From NCBI RefSeq assembly GCF_008831285.2, contig NC_045150.1, positions 6,338,001 to 6,402,000 of the forward strand: a stretch of DNA of 64,000 nucleotides, read 5' to 3'. The first letter of the stretch is position 1. Each line of letters opens with the position of its first letter. The stretch comes from Nymphaea colorata. Lineage: Eukaryota; Streptophyta; Magnoliopsida; Nymphaeales; Nymphaeaceae. Position numbers and translations under genes: made by a program. Below, piece after piece: positions 37,420-50,100 of this stretch. The notes under the pieces were generated by a model, which had not been told where the DNA came from, searched no databases, and saw only the letters and a list, made by a program, of their open reading frames with translations.

Positions 37420-39950
37420 TTATGAACTAAGATAACCTAAAATTGATACATGATGATGTGCCATGTCCTTGGATGTTGTAAGATAGAAACAACCCCACTT
37501 GCCTTTGAGTTCTTCAAATTGGTTTATTGATAAGCCTTTAGTGAGACCATCTACTAGCGGGTCCGACCTTTTTGTGTGGGACAGTTCTGGCTCCTTTGTT
37601 TTCTGGCTCCTTTGTTTGTATCTTCTCACATACATAGTGACATCTTATATCTATGTGCTTTGTACACCCATGGAAAACTAAGTTGGCTGCAATGTGAATG
37701 GTTCCTTGACTATCATACTACATGGAAATGGAAGTGTTAATGGTAAAACTCATATCTTGAAGGAGAGTTTTAATTCAAATGAGCATACTAGTTGTTAGGG
37801 CCATCTGTACTCAGCCTCTAAGTTTGAACGAAATACAATGAGTTGCATTTTATTCTTCCAAGTCACAATATTACCTCCCATGAAGATGCAATACCTTATA
37901 ATGAGTCTCCTATCTGAACTCATTGCCTAGTTGGCAACTGAATAATCTTTTATGTCAATATTTTGATTAGCCTTATACCATAGAACTTGCCCAAGAGACT
38001 TCCTCAAATATCTTAGGATTTGATCAATTGCCTTCACATTAATGAATTTTGGTGTGTGCATGTGTTGGCTCACTAGACTTACTGTATGAGTGATGTTTGT
38101 CCTTGTCACAATGTGATATCTTAGCTTTCCCTTTCCTATAAGTGATGTCTTGTGGAATCTTTGATGGTCACTTCATTGTCAACATCCAATTTTGCATACA
38201 GCCCAATGGGAGAATCAACAAGTTTGGCAATCAATTTTTCCAGTTTCTTTGAGTAAATCGATGTCATTTTCATCAAGAGAGATAAATGCTTTTTGTAGGT
38301 TGAATAACTCTATCTTAAGAAAGTATTGTAGCCTTTCAAATATTTAATTTTGAAGGTTTCATGGAGGAAATTGGTAGTTTTTTTATGATCTCCAAGTCAT
38401 TTCCCATTACTATTATATCATCAATGTAAATAACATCATGGACAACTTTTTCACTTGATTTTTTAATAAATAGAGATGAAATTTTTTCTTTTTAAAGCAA
38501 TGTCCAATCTATAATGCTAGGCCCTTGGAGATTGCTTTAGTCTATATATAGACTTAGACAACCTGCACACCAAGTTTAGAGTCCTTGTTTGAGGATGCCC
38601 ATGCAACAACTACATGCAAACCTCTCCTTTTATATCTCAATGCAAAGAAGTGTTTTTCACATCTAATTGATATAGTGGCCAATTAAAATTGCAAAAATGG
38701 ATAAGAGGGCACTAATAGTATCCATTTTCATGACTGAGCGAATTTCTCCTCATAATCCAATCCATGGGTATGTGTGTAGCTTTTGGCTACCAGTTGAACC
38801 TTACAATGCTTTGTGGTCTCATATTTGTTATACTTAGTTTTAAAATCCTTCTAAACCCCATAGCCTTTTTTTTCTTTAAGAGGATATGCAACATCCCAAG
38901 TATGATATTCATGAAGATCCTTCAGTTTTTCATCAATAACTTGAGCCCAAACATGTTCCTTGGTGGCTTCTTCATAATTGCTCAGGTCGGAGTAACCAGA
39001 AATTTTACTTAAGAAGGTCATGCATTGAGGAGGGACATGTTCACATTTTAAGTATTGATCCATTGGATATGATTTAGTTGTATATGTAATATAGTCATCA
39101 AGATACCTCAGTGGACAACTTGTGCATTGAGACCTTTTAGTCACTGTATCCTCCAATATATTCTCTGGATGAATTTGTGATGTAACTGACTGACTCATAT
39201 GGTTGTCAGGTTCGATGGACACATTGCTTTCTTTATTGTCAGGGCATGAAGTTATTATAGAGACATCAAAATATCTGTAATCCTCAATGATTGTGTCTTT
39301 CTCCTCAAGACAATCAACACCCTTAGCTTTAAAGTAAAGCATATGCTCATCAAAAGCCGCATCACAAGAAACTTGGAGATGTTTTGACACAACATTATGA
39401 CAACGATAACCTTTTTTAGACAAAGGATATCTTAACCTTTCTTAGACAAAGAGTATCCTAAAAACGCACATTTTGTAGCTTCATGACTGAGTTTGTTGCC
39501 ACTTGGTTTTTTATGTGGACTATGCATCCATATATTCTCGTGTGGTGCAGTTTAATTTTCCTTTCAAAACATCACGAGGAGATTTTCCATTTAATTGCTT
39601 GAGAGGATCCAGTTAATGATATAACAAGAAATCATAGCAACATCACTCCAAATTTATTTGGAAACATTCATTTGAAAGAGAAGAACTCTAGTTGTTTCAA
39701 GCACGTGTCTATTCTTGCATTGGACAACAACATTCCGTTGAGGCATGCCAACACAAACATATTGATGGCTCATAGTATAGTTTTTTTTTTCTTTTTTTTT
39801 TCAAACTGTTTAAAAATGAACTCTTAAACTTTGTGCCATCATCCATTCTCTTGAAGTCTTAATTTTGACTTCAAACTGAGTTTCCACCATTTAAAATTCA
39901 TGACATTTGGAAAGCACCTCAACTTTGCTGCTCAACAAATAAACCCAGGC
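37420..39950 (-). mobile_element. Ty1/copia pol remnant: integrase, reverse transcriptase, RNase H
   Basis: Reading right to left: DDGTKFKSSF (about 39850-39810) and VGMPQRNVVVQCKNRHVLET (about 39755-39695) are integrase core text (compare G.PQQNG.AE.KNRHLLE). LFQMNVSK and HEATKCAFLGYSLSKKGYRC (up to about 39400) are the integrase C-terminal region. HVWAQVIDEKLKDLHEYHTW (about 38950-38895) opens the reverse transcriptase. VIYIDDIIVMG at about 38435-38400 is its catalytic YxDD motif. NITHTVSLVSQHMHTP (38098-38050) and ILRYLRKSLGQ are the RT end. DPLVDGLTKGLSINQFEELK (about 37555-37500) is the RNase H tail. Stops and frameshifts break all of it. The element lacks a recognisable gag, protease and 3' LTR. 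Confidence 0.85.
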
Positions 39951-40212
39951 GATTTTACACCAACTTTATGTATTCTCAGATACTTTGCATTTACCTCAGA
40001 TGCTCGCTGAATGATTGTGTTTCCTTCCTTCCATTTCAAATGTTGCAGTATAGCTGAAACATATGAGCGATATCTTTTTTTTTTTTTTTGCTGCGTAGTT
40101 ATGTGGCTTTGTTTGTTCCTGCACAACAATATTCTCTAGAATATTGGATGATCCTTCTGCCATTGAAGTACCATGTAATATTCAACTTAGGATAGCCATC
40201 AACGAGCATTAT

Positions 40213-40225
40213 GGCTATGATATCA
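40213..40225 (-). other. tRNA-Met-type primer-binding site of the copia element (degenerate)
   Basis: The minus strand reads TGATATCATAGC, differing at two of twelve positions from the TGGTATCAGAGC that is usual for plant copia elements. It directly follows the LTR end. Confidence 0.65.
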
Positions 40226-40590
40226 TGTAGAATGACAAAAGTAAGAAGAACAAGAAGAGAAAAATTTTTACGTGGTTCAGCCAATAGGCCTACGTCCACA
40301 GAGAAAGACAACACAAACTTTGGATGATTTTTCATTAATTTTTTATCCCCCAAATACAATGATAAAAAGGGTTAAGTACACAACCTCCAAAAAATATGAG
40401 AAGTGAAGATAAGGAGGCGTGAATTTTCAGCCGTAATGTTCTGATGGTTTCTCTTCTTACAAGAGTAGATGATCAACTTTTTAATTGGAGGAAGTACTGC
40501 GACAAAAGAAAAAAGAGAGCAACAGAAGAAAAATCACAGGTAAATAAGAAATAGCAAAAAAGAAAAACATTGGAACCAAATCATCTAACA
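40226..40590 (-). mobile_element. 5' LTR (365 bp) of the copia element
   Basis: On the minus strand it starts TGTTAGATGATTTGGTTCC and ends CATTCTACA directly before the primer-binding site, giving the canonical TG..CA ends. It contains TACGTGGTTCAGCCAATAGG (plus strand), a motif common in plant copia LTRs. No matching 3' LTR was seen below 37420. Confidence 0.7.
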
Positions 40591-40645
40591 TTTGTTATGA
40601 ATCTTTTGCCAAGAACCGATATCTGTACATTAGCAAGCTAGAAAG

Positions 40646-41292
40646 ATGGACATAGGACTAGAGGTTGAGACAAAAGGACCTCACAACACCCTTATTCTTC
40701 TTCTCTTTCTCGCTTGTTGGCCGTCCAAAGCTGAGCAGCTCACTTCAAGTTTTGCATGCTTTAAGAGCTTCAAAACGAATCTTGTGCCTTCTCCTCCATG
40801 CCACAACATAGCTGAGGAGGGTCTCTTGGAACGGTTTTCAACAGCTCCATGGCCTTCATGAGATGCCACCCACTTCACACTGTCCTAAGGTACCTATCAA
40901 CACCACGGCATTCATCTATATCAGAACTTTACATTGACGGAAAATCCATGATTATCATGGTAGGCTCTTCATCAAAGCTTAATTCAATGGATGATATGGG
41001 TCCCTCTCCATTAAACTTGAAGAAAACTCAATCTTACAGTCCATCAGATTTTCGCCTCTACATTCGGCGCAGGCTTTCCGGCCGAACCATGCCACTTGGT
41101 TTCCTCTGGTCCGATCAAGCTGGTGTTGCCGCCGGTCGATTCAGTCAGCACGTATCCCTGAAATTTAATCACTCTATCAATCCCATGCATCTTCCGTTAC
41201 GGTTTGAGGTTAATCTTTATCAAACAGCTACTTTCGATAGAACGTTCAGACCAGAACAGTTCGGCCCAAATGTGGGTAATGTGGCTTGCTGA
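40646..41292 (+). other. Unrecognised open frames next to the copia LTR
   Basis: Two plus-strand frames overlap by 13 bp: 40646-40861 (71 aa, hydrophobic LILLLFLACWP near the start) and 40849-41292 (147 aa, with SDFRLYIRRRLSGRTMPLGF and FLWSDQAGVAAGRFSQHV). GC content is higher than in the flanks. I do not recognise either protein. The complement also stays partly open (40681-40878). It may be a degraded gene fragment; coding strand and function are undetermined. Confidence 0.25.
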
Positions 41293-41299
41293 CTCGTGT

Positions 41300-42310
41300 T
41301 GGATGTAACGGTATGCATCGGCCGTAGGCTACAGCTTTTTTTAACGGGGTATTGGGAATATGGTTAACTAATTTTTAATTGATCATGACCTGGATCTTAC
41401 AGGACTACCCTATATAACTGGACTTAAGTTCATGAAATTTCAACATTAAATTAATGTTTCAAGAAGATATACAAATATCGGTGTCCAGCTCGTAGTTTTT
41501 CACGATTAAAAAGTGATTTCTCTTCTCCGGAATTAAATTTTCTAGAATACGTACAAAAAATAACATAAAAAGTTACGCAATTATGAGTCTTCTACTTTTT
41601 CTACAAAAGAAACTACAGCTAAACATTCATAAGAGTTTTCCAAATGATAAAGAAAAAGAAATGACAACAGTCACTCAAATTGATATTTGTGTTCAAGTGT
41701 TACATGAGATATATTTGTGTCGTTTCCAGTTCCGCAGAAATCGTTTTGTGAATGGAACCGGCGAAATTGCCAACTTCGTGTGAAAACATTTAAAAATTAT
41801 GTTTTTAGGAAGTAAATGAATATATATACATATATGTGTGTATAATTTAATTAAAAATTATTTAACTATTTTAACGTGAGACTTTAGTTTAATTGGTGGT
41901 AAACCGTTGGTCTTTCAAACGGTAGAGTTTCATTCTTTGATTTTATTTGTTAAGCTGGTTAAACTTTCTAAATTATGTGCGGGTGCACAGGTATTTGTTA
42001 AGTTGGTATGATCATTGCGCTTCAACTGGGTTGTTCTATTCCACCTCTTATAAAGAAAGGAACTTAATAAAAACAATACTTAATAAACTGGTTTAATAGC
42101 CAAATTTAGCTTTTGACAACCCCTTTTAGATAGTTATCCAAATTCAGATGCTAATCTACTTTGGACTCTAGACTCCGTTTTGAACTCCAAATCAACTTAC
42201 AAACTGGTTAAGAACTTAAGATGTCATCCAAACGGCTTGCTCTAAAAGGTTGATGTAAAGGCAGAGTCGATCTATAAATCAGGTCCGATGCTTGGTATTG
42301 TGATTTTTTT
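41300..42310. other. Intergenic, nothing recognised
   Basis: AT-rich. The 66-codon open frame at 41583 has no known motif. Confidence 0.4.
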
Positions 42311-42319
42311 GTATCATGA

Positions 42320-42600
42320 TTAAGCCTGAGCCGGCCGCCGGCCGGTACCCGATGTCCAACTCAACTGGTTCAAGCTCCAAAAGAAGGGTATCACGGTTCG
42401 AATGGGCTTGATAAAATTTTTAATATTTATTTTATTATTATATATATATAGTGTAATATTTTATTATAATGAATTATATCTATACATTATTTCATATTAA
42501 AAATATATTTTTTAATTTAATCGACCATCCGGGTCCAGGATTCGGATGTGAAGCCGGTCCGAGCCCGACTCACCGGCGATGCCCAGGCTGCTCGGGCAAG
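42320..42600. repeat. GC-ended, AT-cored dispersed repeat (copy 3), just upstream of nicalin
   Basis: GAGCCGGCCGCCGGCCGGTAC on the left, an AT core ATTATAATGAATTATATCTA, and AGCCGGTCCGAGCCCGACTC on the right follow the plan of the copies at 14430 and 16050. Its right edge lies about 300 bp before the nicalin ATG, so it abuts or forms part of the promoter region. Confidence 0.5.
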
Positions 42601-42897
42601 GAAGGACTCCCAACGTGGCGAGAAGTGAGCATGTCCCTTGTTCGAGATCCGTCTCTCCCCCACTTTATCATCGACTGCTGCGACCAATCGCCAGCGACGG
42701 CCGTTCATCGCGAGACCGCAGGGCCAGCGAGCGCTATTACGCACGGCAGCAGGCGCGGCTGGCATTTATTATCGATCCCGGCCACTTCGCCTGCATACTG
42801 CCCTTCTCTCGTCTGCAACCACCGCCGATCCCGAGACCCTACGGAGTCAATCCCTTCTTCCCTCTGCTTCAGCCTGTAGATCGGTTCCATCTTGGCA
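42600..42897 (+). promoter_or_regulatory. GC-rich promoter and 5' leader region of the nicalin gene
   Basis: The sequence switches abruptly to GC-rich text between the AT-cored repeat and the ATG at 42898, with CT-rich runs (CCCTTCTTCCCTCTGCTTC) typical of plant leaders. All three frames are partly open because of the GC content, but none shows a family match. No clear TATA box was identified. Confidence 0.4.
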
Positions 42898-44925
42898 ATG
42901 GCGATGAGGGGGAAGAGAGGTCGAGCAGGTGAGGTTCTGGAGTCCATCTTCTCCGTGGTCCTCTCGGCTCTTGTCCTCCTCGCCTGCGTCGAGCTCGGCG
43001 ATGCCGCGGCCGTGGTTGACGTCTACCGCCTCATCCAGTATGACCTATCAGGCGTGCCCTTCGGATCCCGCCGTGCGGCCCTCAACCACCATGCCGGATC
43101 CTCGCTGGACGCTTCTGGTGTTGACCTCTCGCGCACCGTCGTTATCGTGCCCATTCGCCAGCTCAATCTTACTTTCCTGCAAAGTAAGAATCCATCATCT
43201 CCCTTGTTGCTTCCAGTCTTTCTTCTGGATCGAGATTGTCTTGGTAGAGTTTGATATGCGCGGTTTGTAGACTGAGAGTCAGGCTAGGCTTTGTTCCCCT
43301 ATGGTTCTCGACTTCGAATCCCTTGCTTCTTGCTCTCTGTTTCCTCTTTAGGTACCGGATTGTTCTGTATATTCGATTTACTGGTTTTTGCTCGTTCTAG
43401 TAGTTACTCACGGTCTTGTTTCACTTCCTCGTTTTCAAATTGCGGGAAGGTTGGGTTTTTCGTGCTCATTCATAGATTAAACCAGTTTGCCGGTTTTCAG
43501 AAAATGCATGTCAAGCTTGACGGAAAGCAGTTTAGGGGAAACGGTATTTTGATTTGATTCTTTCGTTGGAGAACGAATTGCATGCTTAATTAAGATGATT
43601 GCAAATGGGATGACCATGGGCTGTGCTGCCAGGGGAAAATCGTATTGACAGAGGATGCATAACTTTTGGTGCACACACTAGATCAAGTTTGCTAAAGATG
43701 TGCAAGTAAATGCTCTCCTTTTCTAAATAAATGACGAGGAACCTTCTGAGGACCCGACGACCTAATGGGCCTTCTCTTGAGGGAAACTTTTGCTGATAAA
43801 TTTGTGTTTGCTTGAAGACCTGGGAAGATAATTTTGAAGCTCAAATTTAAGAAATCCATTTTGCCGTTACTTTCTAATTGGAGACGTAACTGCTTTCAGA
43901 TATAGTTTTGCTTTCTGCCACCTTCCCAATTAACCAAAATTTGTACGTTTGTGCAATCGGCTAAAGCCTAAAGTTATCGAAAATCTGAAAGAGTGTGCTA
44001 TTTGACCTTTTTCATTTCTATTGTCACACGAGGGTAGAAATGGGTAGGTCCTCAAGGATACTGGTTTTGTACATCCGCTGAATTGATGTCTTAGTCAAAC
44101 CAGTATTGTCACTAACAGTCCAATACGTGCTGGCTGATATGGAGCTTGAAATACTAAGCATTTTTTTGTGTTCTATTAAATAATTCAAAATATTTATCTT
44201 GTTTTTTTCAAAATAGAAAAATTTGGAAATAGCTAATACGCCCAATGCATATTGGCTGAAACACTGTGTAAGTAAGCTCAAACCTGTACTGACAACACCA
44301 AATTGAACACACACGTATACTCTCTCTCTCTCTCTCTCTCCATATATATATTTATATGTATGTACAATGTGCAAACTGGTACCGGCAATACTGGACTTTC
44401 TCTCTCTCCCACACACACACATACAGACAGAGGGAGAGAAAGAGAGTGAGAGAGAGAGGCCAGTGCACATTGGCTGACACGCTGCTACAATGTGCAAGCT
44501 GTAGACAACACTGAATTAAACACACACACTCTCTCTCCCCATATATATAGATATATATATATAACGAGTTGGTAATACTAAATTAAACACTCTCTCTTTC
44601 TATCTTGCATATTATACTCTTTCTCTTTTCAGAATGTATATATATATTAAACCAATCACACACATACATTCACAATTATGTGCTAAAATTTGTCATTGGT
44701 TGACCTAATTATAAGTTGTATGCTAAAATATGTACAGTGGCCTTTTGGCAAGTGGATGGAACAGTGTGTGTGTGACCGTGTGTATGTATATATATTATAT
44801 ATATATATACACACACACACATTCTCTCTCTCTCACTCTCTCTCTCTTTCTCTCCCTCTCCATTTATATACAGTACCATTTTGCGAGTGGATGCAACAGT
44901 GTGTGTGTGTGTGTGTGTGTGTATG

Positions 44926-44969
<44 letters not shown>

Positions 44970-47103
44970 TGCCTATTTGGCAAGTTCATGTGACAGCTTA
45001 ACATTTTTGTGTATCATATTCTCTGTTCAAGAATGTATGTAGCTTAAGCATGTTGGACTAAATATGTTTTGATATTAGTTAGCTTGGACATATACCAAAC
45101 ATGCTATTTGCCTGCAGAATTTTTGACTGATCAGCAACCTTTGGGGGGTCTATTGCTTCTGCTTCCTCAAAGTTCAACTAGTGAAAAGGAAGAACACAGT
45201 GAAGAAGGTGGTCAGGGTTGCGGGAATGGCGAGTTGAGAAGAAAAGTGATGGAGATGGAACAAATATTAATGCGTGCTAATATTCCTGTGAGTAGACCTT
45301 AAGTGTCAGAGTGCATGTCCAATGTCATGTTAAGTTGCTGTTGCTTATTTCATTCTTTTCCATTGCAAGCCATATTTTCCTTTCATGTTGTTATCTATTA
45401 ACTGTTATTTACTTACCTTGTATGTTCTTGAACTAATGATGATTGGTAAATAGTATTGAGATGGGAAACTGGCGTTCGTGATGTGCTATATAAAATTATG
45501 CCCATGCTACAAAATATTCCTTCGGCATCCTTGTAAAAATTTGTAGGTTCACTTTTTTGTAAGTTGGTATTCATTTGTCATTGGCTTATTCTGCACTTGA
45601 TCCAAATTCACTATGCTCTTTTAGCTGTTATTCAATTGGGTGTCCTTAGTGTCTTAAGCATGCTTTCTATTGACATTCTGCATAGGCTAGTGTAGTTCTA
45701 GTTATTGTACTGCACATTTTCTTCTGTCATCACAGAATGGATTTTAATTGATGTGTTCAAAATATTCCAGTATCCTGTATACTTTGCATTTGAGGAAGAG
45801 AAAGTTAATGCCATGTTAGCAGATGTTGAACATAATGATGCTACTGGTCAACCTTCCACCACAACCACTGGCGGGTATCACTCTCATACCTAGTTATTCT
45901 TTTAACAAATTGAAAAAGCTGTGTGCTATCATTCTATGCCTTGTTAACTTCCTTCTGTTCCTGCAAGTAAAAGCTGGTGTGATGGCACAGTCATTGTTCA
46001 CCAATGCTGGCCTTATTATAATGTTAGAAAGTTCTTTCAGCAGATTGTCAAAGTTAGGATCCTTTTTCCTCAGAAAACCTTTGAGAGCAAAAATAAGTTG
46101 GAAAGTGAAAAAATTTTGTTGAAAATTTCACATTTCGAGTGGAAATTTCTTCAGTTTATTTCCTTGTGAATTTCCTGTTAAAACATCTCAGAAGCTTGAA
46201 GGACTGAAAGGCCCTTATTTGTTAACTAGAGAGGGCACTTAAGTAATTTATGCAACAATTGTTGCTGTCTGTATTGGAGTTTTTGGTTGTTCACCCTGTT
46301 AGTCATACTTGCGTTGTGGATAAGTGGAGTAATGAAATTTTATTTGCATGATAGGATAATCAGTTGGCCAAGTATAACAAAAATTTATGCTAAAATTCTT
46401 GCTTACAATTAAAAAAAGTGCAATTGATAAGTGACAATTTGATTGCTGTTTGTTATTTTGACTCTTTGTGTTTGGTTATCTGCATGCTGATTAGTTTTTG
46501 TGATTTTGTCTTATATGGCAAGCTAATAGTGGCTATAAGCTATCAAGCAATTCCAGGAAACCAAAAACCAAAACATGGTGAGTTATGAAGTTGCCTATAA
46601 AGTGCTTCATAGTTCTTCCAGTCTACAAGTGATTAGTAACCAAATATTACGAGTACGTCATTTGCTGCAAGTAACACTTTCATGCATTTGTCAGCTGCTC
46701 CTTTAGCAAGTTTATAAATATATTACCATCATGGGCCTTGGCCTTGAGAGTTCTAAGGCTATGTAATTTTTATGCCCGTTTCATGGAATAATCTCGAGAC
46801 TGTCTTTTGTTGCATCTCTTTTACAATTATTTCATGAATGTTTGATTCTTTTAACTGCAGAACTTTAGTGCATTATTCTTCAATGAGTTTAGCATGTTAC
46901 CCATGACATGACGTGAAAATTTGCAACTATGTAAACATTAATTTGCCTTTGTGGCTGCTATTTAGTGATTCCTTTTCCCTTGCAATCTTGATACAATGTC
47001 TTTTTATGTTCATTTTGGCATTCTAAATGTTTCAGATACAAACTTGTTGTTTCCACTTCTGAACCTAAGCGACTTACATCTCCTTCTCTCACAAACATTC
47101 AGG

Positions 47104-47178
<75 letters not shown>

Positions 47179-50100
47179 CGTTCATTTCAAAGTGTAGATA
47201 TTGCCTAGTTGTCCCTCGAAGATGCTTGGAACTAATATAGTGAGGCTGAGCTGACAGTGGGCAAGGTCTTAGCATTTGGGCCCATATGTTCAATACTTGC
47301 ATAGTGCTGCTAGTCGAAACATGTTTGGTTGGTTTACTAAGCAGAAGTCTAGAATATATTGTTATAGTCCTTTTGAAGCTTCATAATGTTTGGCATGTTA
47401 AATTTAAGTTATTTGCTGTTGGTTGCATAATAACTTGGGTGGTCTCTATGATTGTTGAGAAAGTCTATTGGTTATCAGAAAAAGTGATTGACAAAAAAGG
47501 CAGGAAAGCTTGTGTCCTTCTTGTTCAAATATTTTCGTATCCTTGTAGAGCATGAAAAAGGAATCAGCAGGTTTTGTGTGTTTGTTGTTTGTCTTCTTAC
47601 ATGGATTTAACCTCAAAATGGGCAGCAACTTGGCAAAACACAACAAAGCATTTGTAGGATTGCTTGTAAAATAAATGAGTGATTTTGCTAATTGTAGAAC
47701 ATGACAGGGATGGTTGCTAGGATCAAGAGGTGATGGTGATGTTGTCCAGCTCCCAACTATCGCTATTGTTGCATCATATGACACATTTGGCGCCGCACCA
47801 GTAAGTAGTAACTATTTGGGACACCTGATCCTCAAATTACAACTTAATTTGTTTTGTTCATTGTTAAAATGTTAGGCACTCTCCGTAGGAAGTGATAGTA
47901 ATGGAAGTGGAGTGATTGCATTGCTGGAAATAGCTAGGCTATTCTCCCGTCTTTATTCAAATGCAAAAACAAGAGGAAGATTCAATCTACTCTTTGGATT
48001 AACTTCTGGCGGGCCTTACAATTACAATGGAACCATGAAGGTATGGAGTTTATTTTGCCTTTGTGTTCGCCTCTTCAGGTTTGAATATTTCTAGGTCTTT
48101 TTTATCTTTTGTTTTTTTGAACTTTTCTGTAATCATGATATTCAGTGGCTTAGGAGTTTTGACCAACGTATACGTGAGAGCATTGATTATGCTATCTGCT
48201 TGAATAGCATTGGGTCTTGGAATAACGAATTATGGCTTCATGTATCAAAGCCCCCAGAAAACGCGTATATAAAGCAACTGCATGAGGTAAGTTGTATTGC
48301 TATGTTTGTAACATATAATGCTTTCCAAGTAAATGCATCCAATTTCCTTCACTTGTTTGTGGTGATGTTACCAGAGTTTTGCAAGCGTTGCAGAGGAATT
48401 GGGGATAAAGATTGGCATCAAACATAAAAAGATCAATATATCAAATTCAAGAGTAAGCCTGTTTCACTTCATGTGCAAAAGATTTACTTTATTGCAACCG
48501 TTGTTGATTGTGTTTCTGTTATTTTTTGATGGTGTGGAGCTTTTTTAACTCCATTTCTGGTGCCTTTCATTACCTTCAGCAGCTATGCATTCAAAATTGG
48601 GGTTTGGTTAAGGTTCTTCTTTAAAAATATGATTAAGAATTTAAGACATTGGAAATTGATTATGGATTTAGTTGCTTTTTTCATTTGTCTTGTGTGATTT
48701 TCATAAAACTTTGGTTTATGCTGGATTAACAATTCTGATTGTAGCTTTGAGATTTAGGGATCCAGATTGCTCCTGCACCTTAGATGCATAAATAGTTGTT
48801 TTACTTTTAATTGTTAGGTTATGTTGGTCTGTCTCATTTCTACATGGTAGGCCGCATTGTGTTTTCAAATGTTCAGTTTTTCCCCCTGATAGATTGGATT
48901 TTTCCTATTTCTGAGGCCTGCAATCCTATATTTGAAGTCATCTTTGAGGCTTTCATTGTTTATTTCCTCGTTCTTTGTGATGTATCACTGTTCTCCGTTC
49001 TGGTTAAGTTAGCACCTGTGTGATGAGTCAAATGGATTCCTCAAATAGGCTGCCTCACTCTAGTTGGGTGTGTATCGTGTGCATTTTGGGTGACACTGAT
49101 ATTATTGGTGACTATTGTATTTTATTCTTCAATTGAAATGCATGCATTTCTTTGTATTAGTGCATATAGCTTCTTTCATGCACACACACATATTATTGCA
49201 CATACACCATCACTGCACCTGTACCCAAGTTTGTTTTGGAAAATGATGGGACTTGCACCACACCACATACGTGACATGGCACGTGTGGTATTCTTTTATG
49301 TGTTCATTTTTCTTTTAATCTTGTTAGTCAACATTGTGAATTTGCTAATGCAGGTAGCATGGGAGCATGAACAATTTTCAAGACAAAGAATTACTGCTCT
49401 CACTATTTCTGAACTCACTTCTGCCCCTGATCTATTTGAGAAGGCTGGCGGAATATATGATACTAGGTGCAAGTCTATGTTATCTTCAGTAATAATGTTT
49501 GTACTTTCTGATAGGCATTTTCTAATTATCTTTTTTTTTTTTTTTTTTTTTGCTTTTGACAAACTTCCTTTAGACATTCAGTAAATGAAGCAGCAGTCAT
49601 CAAAGGTGTCAAGTTGGTTGCTGAAAGTCTTGCAGTGAGTAATTCTTGTTGGATAGTTTTGTCAGTTGTAATGTAAACGCAATTGTTATTGACTCCTGAA
49701 CTTTTTCTGTTATTATAGTGGATGCCATAGCGTTTAGGAGATATTGATGGAAACATAATTTTGAGTTTACGTGTCCATCTCACAAGCTAGTAGATTAAAA
49801 GCAGTTAGATGCTTAACGAGACAAATCTTAAGCTAAGATTCTGAAGGTAGTATTATATCGCTAATGTATTTTTGATACATTGGTTGGATTCATAACTTGT
49901 TTTGCAAGAATCCTGAATTTATGAATTTGCATTTTTCTATGTCCAAATTGCTTAGATACTGAAGTTATTGGAGATCTTGTGGATTCTGGATCGGGGAAAC
50001 TGTGTTTATGCTTTTTCCTGCCCTTCTATATGAGTTACTGCCTCAATCTGCCAAACTGCCACTTGGGTTTTTGAATTCATTGTAACAACTATTACCACTT

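Noticed and set aside
42469-42947. Several 80-136-aa frames on both strands upstream of nicalin
   Set aside because: The GC-rich leader opens all frames; none has a family match, and the nicalin start at 42898 explains the transcription unit.
44024-44497. 157-aa minus open frame
   Set aside because: Driven by CT/GA and CA repeats in nicalin intron 1, with no motif.
46530-46577. Apparent nicalin exon reading [16 protein letters not shown] with AG acceptor and GTGAGT donor
   Set aside because: It mimics the conserved GGYKL segment, but the following junction always creates a stop. The exon at 47036-47102 gives [19 protein letters not shown] and restores the frame, so this is taken as coincidence.
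49090-49584. 164-aa open frame
   Set aside because: Reads through intron sequence into nicalin exon 9; only 49354-49466 is coding in the assembled gene.
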